DNA from: DASREM01 sp035652095
Lineage (GTDB): Bacteria > Acidobacteriota > Terriglobia > Terriglobales > Acidobacteriaceae
Assembly (NCBI GenBank): GCA_035652095.1
Contig: DASREM010000036.1
Span: 11,081 to 75,080 of the forward strand
DNA: 64,000 nt
Direction: 5' to 3'
A program made the position numbers and the translations under genes. Of this stretch, positions 8,606 to 16,572 are shown in pieces. Position 1 is the stretch's first letter, and every line of letters starts with the position of its first letter. The notes beneath the pieces are model-generated. The model was not told the DNA's origin. It made no database searches and worked only from the letters and a program-made list of their open reading frames with translations.

Positions 8606-10216
8606 ATGTCCAAGCTGGCGGTTCTATCCCTGTTTGCGATCCTGCTGTCATTTCCTGCCCTGGCTGATGAAGGCCAGCACCACGAAGAGTTGAGCAGCGA
8701 ACAACTCGGCACAGTGCACTTTCCAGTTTCCTGCGATACGGCGGTGCAGAAGCCGTTCGAACGCGGAGTCGCCCTGCTGCATTCATTCTGGTACGAAGAG
8801 GCGCAAAAGCAGTTTGAGCACGTCGCGGAACATGATCCCAAATGTGCGATGGCGCATTGGGGGATGGCCATGAGCCTCTGGCACCAGTTGTGGAACCATC
8901 CTGACAAGGCGACAGTGGAGAAAGGCCTGAAGGAGGTGAAGGCTGCCGAGTCATTGCATCCTAAGACGGCGCGGGAGCGCGACTACATTGGCGCCATGAG
9001 GGTTTTCTATGGCGGGGAAGCGAAGCTCGAGTATCAGAAACGTGCCGATGCCTACGCTGCGGCCATGGAGAAGATGGACCACAAATACACGGACGATCGC
9101 GAGGCGGCAGCGTTCTATGCATTGTCGCTGCTGGCGTCGGAACCGGACAATGACACCACTTTCGCCAATCGCAAGAAGGCGGCCGCAGTGCTGGAGCCGT
9201 TGTTCGCAGCGGAGCCAAACCATCCCGGGGTCGCGCATTACCTGATCCACAGCTATGACACGCCGCAGTTGGCGCAACTGGGATTACCTGCGGCACGCCG
9301 CTACGCGCAAATTGCGCCCGCGGCGCCTCACGCACTGCATATGCCGTCGCACATTTTTGCGCGGCTTGGGTTGTGGCAGGACGATATTGACTCCAACCTT
9401 GCTTCGGTTGCAGCCACGCGCAAGACCTCAGAGATGCACATGGGCGGCGGCGGACACCAGTTCCATGCTCTCGACTTTCTGGTTTACGCCTACCTGCAAA
9501 GCGGACGTGAAGCCGATGCCATGAAGGTCATCGAAGAAATCCGGGCCATGCCTCCGATGCAGGATATGTACGGAATGGGATTCGATCCACGGCTCTATGC
9601 GCTGAGTGCATTCCCCGCCCGCTACGCGTTGGAGCTTCACCGCTGGTCTGACGCGGCCAACCTGCAGCCTGTGCCTGGCGCCGATGAGGGAGACAGCGCG
9701 ACGACGTACCTGGCCCGCGCAATCGGGGCGGCTCATCTTGGCAACGTGGAGGAGATTCAGAAGGATCTGGAGCAATTGAATGCCATCCACAAGCATCTCC
9801 TCGCCAAGAACAAAACTGAATTTGCCGAGGCGGTGGAGCATGACCGGAAGATCGCAGATGCCTGGCTGAGTTACGCTCAGGGCAAAAAGCAGGAAGCGGT
9901 GACCGCGTTGCAGTCTCTGGCGGAGAAAGAGGAGTCGGTGGGTGGGGAGGTGGGCGGCACTCCCGCACGCGAAATGGCGGCGGATATCCTGCTCGAGATG
10001 AAACAGCCAGAGAAGGCCCTGGCTGAGTACCAGACCGACCTGAAGTTCAACCCGGGCCGCTTCAATGGACTGTACGGTGCGGCACAGGCTGCGGACATGA
10101 CGGGGGCAGCGGCGAAGGCCAGTGAATATTATGCAATGTTGTTGAAGAGCTGCGCAGGCTCGAACTCCGAGCGCCCCGAACTGGCGCGAGCCAAATCTCT
10201 GGTAGCCGCAAAGTAG
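8606..10216 (+). CDS. Secreted TPR-repeat protein
   Basis: The 536-residue product has a signal peptide (MSKLAVLSLFAILLSFPALA, cleavage after ALA) and then TPR-like helical pairs. The first clear repeat is FERGVALLHSFWYEEAQKQF followed by EHVAEHDPKCAMAHWGMAMS. His-rich blocks such as PGVAHYLIHSYD and HALHMPSHIFARLGLW are typical of a soil-bacterial exported TPR family that I know only by pattern. It is expected to work in the periplasm or outside the cell. The stop lies only 2 nt from the stop of the convergent DUF3108 gene. Specific function is unknown. Confidence 0.8.
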   Translation: MSKLAVLSLFAILLSFPALADEGQHHEELSSEQLGTVHFPVSCDTAVQKPFERGVALLHSFWYEEAQKQFEHVAEHDPKCAMAHWGMAMSLWHQLWNHPDKATVEKGLKEVKAAESLHPKTARERDYIGAMRVFYGGEAKLEYQKRADAYAAAMEKMDHKYTDDREAAAFYALSLLASEPDNDTTFANRKKAAAVLEPLFAAEPNHPGVAHYLIHSYDTPQLAQLGLPAARRYAQIAPAAPHALHMPSHIFARLGLWQDDIDSNLASVAATRKTSEMHMGGGGHQFHALDFLVYAYLQSGREADAMKVIEEIRAMPPMQDMYGMGFDPRLYALSAFPARYALELHRWSDAANLQPVPGADEGDSATTYLARAIGAAHLGNVEEIQKDLEQLNAIHKHLLAKNKTEFAEAVEHDRKIADAWLSYAQGKKQEAVTALQSLAEKEESVGGEVGGTPAREMAADILLEMKQPEKALAEYQTDLKFNPGRFNGLYGAAQAADMTGAAAKASEYYAMLLKSCAGSNSERPELARAKSLVAAK

Positions 10217-10218
10217 GC

Positions 10219-11034
10219 TTAGCGGGCTTCCAGGCGCTGCAGGCGGAAGAGTAAAGTGCCCCATCCCAGCTTGGAGCGCATTTGCACCGGAGTGTGGTTC
10301 TGGTCGTCGGTGTACCACACGGTCACGGCGCCCTTGCCCTTGAGCGTGCCGGATACGGCTTCGGCCTGGACCTTGACGGTGTGAAACGATCCCGCGGGGA
10401 CCTTGATCTGTTCGCGGTTTTGCACCGTGGCCCGCACCTGGGTGATCTTCCGGTCGCCGATCGTGAAGTTATAAATACTGCCGGACTGCAGCGGCAGTGA
10501 GGCAACATAATAGAATCCCGTCACGACATCGGTGAGACAGCCCGGGATGTCGGTCTCTTCATGGCTGGTTTCATTCGTCTTCAAATTTTTCTCGTTTAGT
10601 ACGCTCTTCTTGCGCGCATAGTCGAATTGCACGTCAGTATCTTTCTTGCGCGGCCCTTCTTCGGTGTGTTTGGTCACGTGGAGCGAGCAGAAAGTCTTCG
10701 GATCGAAGAGCGCTTCGAAATGGTCGTGAACTTTGAATAGGGTATTGACCACCCCCTGCGAGTCGGCCGTGGCCGTAACGCGCTGCTGGGCGCCGGCCGG
10801 ATCCATGCGCACCACCGCAGTGCCGGCGGTAAACAGATGCCACTCCACGGAGAATACGTGGACCTGGCCATCGGGAAACCGGTAGCCCGCCGGTGGCGGG
10901 ATAATCTGCGCCTCGGGCGCGGCTGTAACGCTGGGCTGCGTGGTTGGTTTCTGCGCACGCGAGATCGCCACCAGGGAAAGGGCCAGGACGAGGGCGGCAA
11001 ACCGCGATATCCGGAATGTTGGTTTGGCTGGCAA
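10219..11034 (-). CDS. Exported DUF3108-domain protein
   Basis: A 271-residue protein with an N-terminal signal (RFAALVLALSLVAISRAQ) and a DUF3108-like beta-rich body. Recognisable parts are FSVEWHLFTAGTAVVRMD near residue 60, DHFEALFDPKTF, and DIPGCLTDVVTGFYYVASLP near 170. The end is VWYTDDQNHTPVQMRSKLGW, the usual DUF3108 C-terminus. The family is periplasmic and of unknown biochemical role; its fold is thought to resemble LolA-like barrels. The gene is convergent with the TPR gene (2-nt gap) and 16 nt downstream of the isoprenylcysteine-methyltransferase-like gene's stop on the other side, so it has its own promoter. Confidence 0.82.
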   Translation of the reverse strand: MPAKPTFRISRFAALVLALSLVAISRAQKPTTQPSVTAAPEAQIIPPPAGYRFPDGQVHVFSVEWHLFTAGTAVVRMDPAGAQQRVTATADSQGVVNTLFKVHDHFEALFDPKTFCSLHVTKHTEEGPRKKDTDVQFDYARKKSVLNEKNLKTNETSHEETDIPGCLTDVVTGFYYVASLPLQSGSIYNFTIGDRKITQVRATVQNREQIKVPAGSFHTVKVQAEAVSGTLKGKGAVTVWYTDDQNHTPVQMRSKLGWGTLLFRLQRLEAR

Positions 11035-11050
11035 AGATGCCGTAGTTCTC

Positions 11051-11596
11051 TCAGCGCGAAGTCAAGACAAGTTTAACGATCAAAATGGCGATCAGGGCCG
11101 CCGTACCCAAGGCTGCATTGTACTCGCGATGCTTGCGGTAGAGCTCAAAGGAAAACGAACCGGATCCGCTCCGATAAGAAGTCAGACGTGGGAACAGGCG
11201 TGGAACGTTGCTTGCGTATTCATCGAACTTTGGAAACTGCCGACGGAGGAAATCCTCTTCGCTTCGAATCACCGGCAAATAGATAAAGAAGAACAGCGCG
11301 ACGAGGATGGCGCTGATGATCCAGCTGCGAGAGGCGACGGCGAACCCGATTGCGAGGACCAGCGAACCCAGATAAAGAGGGTTGCGCGTGTACCCGTAAG
11401 GGCCGGTGGTGGTCAGCACTTCGTTTTTCTTTACGTGGCCGGAAGCAAGGGCCCGCAGCAGCAAGCCCGGTAAGACTATCCATGCGCCCCCGAGTAATGA
11501 TGTCAGCGTAGGGTTCGCCAGCCAAACATAGAGTGCAGCGAAGGCGAAGCCAAGCGGGACGCGAACTCTACGCGCAACCTGAGACCAGCTAGGCAT
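11051..11596 (-). CDS. Isoprenylcysteine carboxyl-methyltransferase-like membrane protein
   Basis: A 181-residue integral membrane protein with about four hydrophobic helices. The signature GPYGYTRNPLYLGSLVLAIG is that of the ICMT/PEMT family of SAM-dependent membrane methyltransferases. The following SEEDFLRRQFPKFDEYASNV region completes the C-terminal SAM-binding part. I chose the ATG at 11596 because it gives MPSWSQVARRVRVPLGF; longer frames to 11860 only read through the upstream glycosyltransferase. The start overlaps the heptosyltransferase stop by 8 nt, so it is the last gene of the LPS core operon. Bacterial members mostly have unknown substrates; a lipid or polysaccharide target is an inference from the operon. 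Confidence 0.8.
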   Translation of the reverse strand: MPSWSQVARRVRVPLGFAFAALYVWLANPTLTSLLGGAWIVLPGLLLRALASGHVKKNEVLTTTGPYGYTRNPLYLGSLVLAIGFAVASRSWIISAILVALFFFIYLPVIRSEEDFLRRQFPKFDEYASNVPRLFPRLTSYRSGSGSFSFELYRKHREYNAALGTAALIAILIVKLVLTSR

Positions 11597-12683
11597 GCCG
11601 CATGTCCAGTAGTTCGAGAGCGGCGGCCACGACATCATGCGCGGTAATCGTAAGTAAACCTTCTTCGGGTTGGGCGCGGCGCGAGTGCGAGGTAACACTG
11701 TTCGCGCTGCGTAACACGATGCTGCGAGTGCCATAAGGCCCATTGCGCGCGGGATTGGTGGGGCCATAAATTCCGACGACCGGGACGCCAAGCGAGGCCG
11801 CCAGATGGAGTGGGCCGGTGTCGCCTCCGATAAACAGCGAAGCCCGCCGGGTGACCGCAATCAGTTCCGTGATCGAACAGGAGAGAACCTGGGCAGCGCC
11901 TGCGCTGGAACTCTCGACGGCTTTCACCAACTCTTCTTCGCCGGGCCCGAAGTTGATCAGGGACTTGAATCCATGTTGGGCAAGCTGGGCGGCGACGCTT
12001 CCGAAACGGTCCGGAGGCCATTGCTTTGCGCCCCAACCAGCGCCGGGATTCAGGATCACAAAGCGGTCGATGTTCCGTTCTGACAGGCGGCGCGCGCATT
12101 CAGTCTCAACATTGTTATCGAAGGGATATTGCACCCGTGGCATGGGCAATGGCTGACCGGTCACCACGCTCGCCAGATGCAGGTTCTGCTCGATGATGTG
12201 GGTGCCGCGGGCGCTCACCGGACGCGTGTAGAACATGCTGGCGACATTTTCGCGGGGCTGGGAAAAGCCATAGATGGTGGGCGCACCCGACCAGCGTGCC
12301 AGGATTGCGGAACGGATGGCGCCTTGCAGGTCCACGGCGACCTGGTAGCGAATCGAGCGCAGATCGCTGAGGCCAGCGGCAATCTGCTCCCAAGTGTGGT
12401 TCGAGAACGGGGCAGACCTCCAGCGTGCGCTGTTGGCCAGGTGAATGCGGTCCACCAGTGGGCGCTGCGGCGTGCGCGGCCCGGAGCGCGGGCAGCGGAT
12501 GGTGCACAGTAATTCGGCCCAGCGTTCCTCGACCGCCCAGCCGATGGTGGCGTCGGGAAAGGCCTGGCGCAAGGCCGCGGCCGCGGGCAGGGTATGAATG
12601 ATGTCGCCCATCGCGCTGAGGCGGACGATCAGTATGCGTTCGGGTTGGCGGACAAGCGCCGGATTTGCGGCCGGGGGTTGCAT
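11589..12683 (-). CDS. waaC: Glycosyltransferase family 9, LPS heptosyltransferase I-like
   Basis: The 364-residue protein would transfer L-glycero-D-manno-heptose from ADP-heptose to Kdo in the LPS inner core. Its N-terminus, ILIVRLSAMGDIIHTLPAAA, is the standard GT9 opening. The phrase TIGWAVEERWAELL and the later HLANSARWR segment are closer to WaaC than to WaaF. The C-terminal nucleotide-sugar site is seen in ILNPGAGWGAKQWPPDRFG and in FIGGDTGPLHLAASLGVPVV. The ATG at 12683 lies 2 nt after the rfaE2 stop, the start being MQPPAANPALVRQPER. The direct neighbours make ADP-heptose and Kdo-lipid A, which fits this role. The exact acceptor is inferred. Confidence 0.85.
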   Translation of the reverse strand: MQPPAANPALVRQPERILIVRLSAMGDIIHTLPAAAALRQAFPDATIGWAVEERWAELLCTIRCPRSGPRTPQRPLVDRIHLANSARWRSAPFSNHTWEQIAAGLSDLRSIRYQVAVDLQGAIRSAILARWSGAPTIYGFSQPRENVASMFYTRPVSARGTHIIEQNLHLASVVTGQPLPMPRVQYPFDNNVETECARRLSERNIDRFVILNPGAGWGAKQWPPDRFGSVAAQLAQHGFKSLINFGPGEEELVKAVESSSAGAAQVLSCSITELIAVTRRASLFIGGDTGPLHLAASLGVPVVGIYGPTNPARNGPYGTRSIVLRSANSVTSHSRRAQPEEGLLTITAHDVVAAALELLDMRHA

Positions 12684-12685
12684 GC

Positions 12686-13177
12686 TTACGAGTGCCGCGG
12701 CCCGAGGCGCGAGCGAATGATTTCGGTCGCGGAATGATCCTTGGGATCGCCGACAATCTCGACCCGGCCGCCGTATTCGCGGACCAGGTCGCCTTCGGGC
12801 ACGGAAGCAGCAGTATAGTCGGTGCCCTTGGCCTGAATATCGGGACGAATCTCGCGGATCAGGGCGCGAACGTCTTTTTCGGGAAAAATGACTACCGCGT
12901 CCACATCGGCCAGTGCGGCGAGAATTTCGGCGCGCTCGAGATCGGGCATGATGGGACGGCCCTCGCCTTTCAAATCGCGGACCGAGGCGTCGGCATTGAC
13001 TGCGACAATCAACTTGCCGCCGAGTTGTTTCGCCGCGCGAAGATAACGCACGTGCCCAACGTGGAGCAGGTCGAAGCAACCGTTCGCGAGCGTAATCGCC
13101 TCACCTTCATTGCGCCACGCGGTTACGCGTTCACGCAGTTGCTGACGAGTCAGGATCTTGTGTGTCTCCGGTTTCAA
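12686..13177 (-). CDS. rfaE2: D-glycero-beta-D-manno-heptose 1-phosphate adenylyltransferase
   Basis: This 163-residue nucleotidyltransferase activates heptose 1-phosphate with ATP, giving ADP-heptose for LPS. The motif NGCFDLLHVGHVRYL contains the HxGH catalytic histidines of the cytidylyltransferase superfamily. The later IRPDIQAKGTDY, GRVEIVG and a final STEIIRS-like end (SATEIIRSRLG) are usual for the HldE C-terminal domain as a separate protein. It is split from the kinase domain, as in many non-enterobacterial genomes. Its first 4 nt overlap the stop of rfaE1 (ATGA type), and translation coupling is likely. Confidence 0.93.
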   Translation of the reverse strand: MKPETHKILTRQQLRERVTAWRNEGEAITLANGCFDLLHVGHVRYLRAAKQLGGKLIVAVNADASVRDLKGEGRPIMPDLERAEILAALADVDAVVIFPEKDVRALIREIRPDIQAKGTDYTAASVPEGDLVREYGGRVEIVGDPKDHSATEIIRSRLGPRHS

Positions 13178-14202
13178 TGGGACCTGGTGACTGGCGACGA
13201 TTTTTCAAGCGCGCTCAACAATTCCTGCTGGCTGACGGTCGCGGTTCCGCGCTTCATGACCACGATGCCGCCGGCGTAATTTGCCAGGTGCGCGGCTTCC
13301 TCGGTGGTAGCGCCGGAAGCCAGGGCCGCGGTGAAGGTCGCGATCACCGTATCTCCGGCGCCGGTGACGTCGGCGACTTCGTCGGAGCCGAAGATTGGAA
13401 TGTCCACCGGATTGTGCCGGCCGTCGAAAGCAGCCATCCCATCGCGACCCCGCGTGATCACAAGGGACTGCAGCTTCATTCGCTCCATCACCTTTTCGCC
13501 CGCCAGGCAGAGACGCGACCAATCATTCCCGATCCGCATGCCCAGACATTCCTCCACTTCAGGCTCGTTGGGGGTTGCGGCGGTGATCCCCGCATAGTCG
13601 AGCATGCGATGACGGGAATCGAGTACGACCGGGAGACGTTCCAGGCGACTGCGAATGGAATTCAGCAAGGCCGGAGTGGCGGCGCCGTACCCGTAATCGG
13701 AAACCAGCAAGGCATCGGAGGCGCGGGAATACTGACGCGCCGCCAGGACCAACTCGCGCCGGAGGTGGTCGCCGGGAGCGTGCTCCGGTTCGCGGTCGAC
13801 CCGCACCACCTGCTGGCGAGAAGTATGAGTCATGCCTGCGAGAATGCGGGTCTTGGTCACCGTGGTGTAGCCTTTGTCCTTCAAGATGCCGCTGACTGCA
13901 ATCCGCTTCTTTCGAAAATACTTCAGCAGCAAGCGCCCAGGCTCATCATCGCCGAGAACCCCGACGGGGAGAACATTGACCCCGAGGTCGGCGAGGTTGT
14001 TGATGGCGTTGGCGCCTCCGCCGGGGACGACCGTGCGTTCGCGATGCTTGAGGATCAGGACCGGGGCCTCGCGCGACACGCGGGATATTTCGCCAAAGAC
14101 GAATTCGTCGGCCACCAGATCTCCGAGCACCGTGATCGTGGTCTTGGGAAAGGATTCCACGATTTTGCGGAGGCGGTCGGTTTCTTTGGGATGCCGGGTC
14201 AT
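13174..14202 (-). CDS. rfaE1: D-glycero-beta-D-manno-heptose-7-phosphate kinase
   Basis: A PfkB/ribokinase-family kinase of 342 residues that makes heptose 1,7-bisphosphate for the LPS core. The N-terminal block TITVLGDLVADEFVFGEISR and the glycine-rich VVPGGGANAINNLADLG bind the sugar. The PfkB signature 2, DVTGAGDTVIATFTAAL, holds the anion hole and catalytic Asp. The frame extends upstream to 14265, inside lpxK; I chose the ATG at 14202 (MTRHPKETDRLRK), 17 nt after the lpxK stop. The gene overlaps rfaE2 by 4 nt. Long frames on the plus strand across this gene are codon-bias shadows. Confidence 0.92.
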   Translation of the reverse strand: MTRHPKETDRLRKIVESFPKTTITVLGDLVADEFVFGEISRVSREAPVLILKHRERTVVPGGGANAINNLADLGVNVLPVGVLGDDEPGRLLLKYFRKKRIAVSGILKDKGYTTVTKTRILAGMTHTSRQQVVRVDREPEHAPGDHLRRELVLAARQYSRASDALLVSDYGYGAATPALLNSIRSRLERLPVVLDSRHRMLDYAGITAATPNEPEVEECLGMRIGNDWSRLCLAGEKVMERMKLQSLVITRGRDGMAAFDGRHNPVDIPIFGSDEVADVTGAGDTVIATFTAALASGATTEEAAHLANYAGGIVVMKRGTATVSQQELLSALEKSSPVTRSH

Positions 14203-14218
14203 GGGACTGACGATTTTC

Positions 14219-15163
14219 TCACGGCTGGGGATGCCGTTCCGCAACCACGCGCAGCATGGCATCAAGGGCGTTATTGGCGTCTGCTAAGTCCATTTTGACA
14301 GGAACGACCGACATGGGAGAAAGCGCGGCGAAATGTTCCCCGAGATTGATTGCGTCTTTCTCGGTGGTGACGAAGCCGCCAGCCTGACTGGTCTGGGCGA
14401 GGTGAAGCAGGTCCCGGATGTCCTGGGCGGTGTAAGCATGGTGATCGCGATAGAAAGCCTCTGCGACCGGTTCAATGCCCGCAGTGCGTAGCTGCAGGAC
14501 AAAATTCCTGGGACGAGCAATGCCGCAGAAGACCACCGGACGCGGTGGGACGTCCCTGGGGAGAATGCCGCGGCGCACGCGCCAGACGTTTTTTCCATTT
14601 AGCGGGAATGATTCCGGGGAGGCGCCGCTGGTAAGGGCAACGGTGTCGGCGCGCTGCAATGCGTGGAGCGGTTCCCGCAGCCTGCCGAGGGGCAGCAAGC
14701 GATCGCGGGCGTCCTCGGGAGTAACCAGGACGATGTCGTAGTCGCGCGCCAGATTGCGGTGCTGGAACCCGTCGTCGAGCAGGTGCAGGCGAGGGCCAAA
14801 CTTCTGTTCCGCTAACAATCCTGCCTGATAGCGGTCCTCGCCCACGACGACCGGGACTTCCAGCCGCCGCGCCAAAAGCAGCGGCTCATCGCCATAGTCA
14901 TGAGGCAAGCCCGCTGGATCCACCACGCGAACGCCGCGGGTTTGGCGGCCGTAGCCGCGGGAAAGAATGTCGAATGGAATCCCGCGCTGCTTTAGAAGGC
15001 CGCCCAGCAGCAGAGTGAAAGGAGTCTTGCCAGAACCTCCGACGGAAAGATTTCCGATACTCACAACCGGCCCTTGCAACCTTTTGGGATGAGCGATGCC
15101 GCGATCGTATATGGCATTTCTGGCCCGCACTCCAAGGCCGTAGAGTGACGAGAGAGGGTTCAT
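14219..15163 (-). CDS. lpxK: Tetraacyldisaccharide 4'-kinase
   Basis: LpxK adds the 4'-phosphate to the lipid A disaccharide at the inner membrane. The 314-residue protein carries the Walker A-like P-loop VVSIGNLSVGGSGKTPFTLL near residue 40, the RGYGR motif (LSRGYGRQTRGVRVV), and LLDDGFQHRNLARDYDIVLV with the DDGFQH signature. The catalytic parts and the length are normal. An N-terminal amphipathic stretch (MNPLSSLYGLGVRARNAIYD) would anchor it in the membrane. Its start overlaps the waaA stop by 4 nt, so it is translated from the same message. Confidence 0.95.
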   Translation of the reverse strand: MNPLSSLYGLGVRARNAIYDRGIAHPKRLQGPVVSIGNLSVGGSGKTPFTLLLGGLLKQRGIPFDILSRGYGRQTRGVRVVDPAGLPHDYGDEPLLLARRLEVPVVVGEDRYQAGLLAEQKFGPRLHLLDDGFQHRNLARDYDIVLVTPEDARDRLLPLGRLREPLHALQRADTVALTSGASPESFPLNGKNVWRVRRGILPRDVPPRPVVFCGIARPRNFVLQLRTAGIEPVAEAFYRDHHAYTAQDIRDLLHLAQTSQAGGFVTTEKDAINLGEHFAALSPMSVVPVKMDLADANNALDAMLRVVAERHPQP

Positions 15164-16443
15164 CCGGATCGGCCCGCCAGAATATTTTCCAGGGCTTTCC
15201 GGGTGCGTTCGGTGGCTCCCATCTGCGAGCGCAGCGCTTCGATTGCATGCTGGCCTAACGCGCGGCGCTCTCCAGGATTCGAGATCAGTTCCATCAAGAC
15301 CAAGGGTAGCTCAGCGGGGCCGACGATCTTGACCGCATCATGGCTCTGAAACACGCCGACTATGTCGCGGAAATTTTCCGTGTGGTTTCCGACCACGATG
15401 GGAACGCCGTGCTGCGCAGGTTCGATGATGTTGTGGCCTCCGCGAGGAACCAGGCTGCCGCCGACGAACGCGATATGAGCGAGAGCATACAACGAGGCCA
15501 GTTCTCCGATCGAATCCACGAGCAGAACTCCCGCGGAGATAGGATCGCCATTCCAGAGGGAGCGTCTCCAGAACTGGATGCCAAGATCTTCGAGCAGCCG
15601 TGCGACTTCGGCGAAACGTTCGGGATGACGCGGAGCAAGAATCATGACCGCACGGGGGTGGCTCGCGAGAATGTTCTGAAAAGCCTGAAGCAGCAGTTGT
15701 TCTTCGTCCTGGACAGTGCTGCCGCACACGAGAATGGGTCCGGCACCCGCGTGCTGAAAGGCATTCTGTAAGCTGGCGATCACGGGCGGCGGGGCGGGGG
15801 GCGGCACATCGAACTTGAGATTTCCGGTCACCGCAATGCGATCGGGAGGAGCCCCCACGTCGATGAGACGCAGGCGGTCTTGTTGGGCTTGGCAGAGGAA
15901 GATGTCTACGTTTTGGAGAACAGGTTTCAAGATGCGGCGGAAGCGCCGATAGCCGGGCCAGGAATGGTCGGAGATGCGGGCGTTCACGATGGCAATGCGG
16001 GCGCCGCTCGCGCGCGCAAGGCGCAGGAAGTTCGGCCAGAATTCTGTCTCGGCGATTACGATCAGGGCGGGCCTTAGTTTCTGCAGGTAGGGACGAATGG
16101 CAAAAGTGAAGTCGAGAGGGAAATAGAAAACATTCTCTGGGTGGAAGAATTTTTGGGCGAGCTTCTGGCCACTGGAAGTGGTAGTAGAGACCAGGATGCG
16201 ATGCGTCGGATAGTCCCGCTGAAGCTTCGTCACGAGCCCTGAAATTGCCAGCACTTCTCCCACCGAGACGGCATGGACCCAGATGGTCGGGCCGTTCTGG
16301 AGGGCTCTTATATGCTGCGGCAGGCGGCCGAAACGCTCAGCAAAGCCTTCGCGATACTTGCCATGGCGGAGCATCTGCAAGATCCAGTAGGGAAGACTTA
16401 GAAACAAGGCCACGGCCAGCAGCGCGCTGTAGAGCAGGTACAT
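15160..16443 (-). CDS. waaA: 3-deoxy-D-manno-octulosonic acid (Kdo) transferase
   Basis: WaaA attaches Kdo to lipid IVA, the start of the LPS inner core. The 427-residue GT30 enzyme has an N-terminal membrane anchor (MYLLYSALLAVALFLSLPYW), then GFAERFGRLP and WVHAVSVGEVLAISGL, which contains the general-base Glu of the family. Later motifs are IVIAETEFWPNFLRLA, VTGNLKFDV and the sugar-nucleotide block FVGGSLVPRGGHNIIEPAQ. It is the first gene of the six-gene minus-strand operon ending at 11051. The 129-bp gap behind it towards the GH3 gene should hold the operon promoter. Confidence 0.95.
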   Translation of the reverse strand: MYLLYSALLAVALFLSLPYWILQMLRHGKYREGFAERFGRLPQHIRALQNGPTIWVHAVSVGEVLAISGLVTKLQRDYPTHRILVSTTTSSGQKLAQKFFHPENVFYFPLDFTFAIRPYLQKLRPALIVIAETEFWPNFLRLARASGARIAIVNARISDHSWPGYRRFRRILKPVLQNVDIFLCQAQQDRLRLIDVGAPPDRIAVTGNLKFDVPPPAPPPVIASLQNAFQHAGAGPILVCGSTVQDEEQLLLQAFQNILASHPRAVMILAPRHPERFAEVARLLEDLGIQFWRRSLWNGDPISAGVLLVDSIGELASLYALAHIAFVGGSLVPRGGHNIIEPAQHGVPIVVGNHTENFRDIVGVFQSHDAVKIVGPAELPLVLMELISNPGERRALGQHAIEALRSQMGATERTRKALENILAGRSG

Positions 16444-16572
16444 GAGGGAAAAGACATTGTAGAGCTTATTAAAGGTTCGAGTTCCGGGGCACGAAGAATC
16501 AAAAATCTAAATCATCTAACGCGAGAAAACTGCAGAACACACAACCCCGGCTCCGAAACTCGAATTCTCTAC

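Noticed and set aside
13162..14298. Long plus-strand frame opposite rfaE1
   Set aside because: It has no recognisable motif, and rfaE1 on the minus strand shows a full PfkB pattern. The open frame is a codon-bias shadow.
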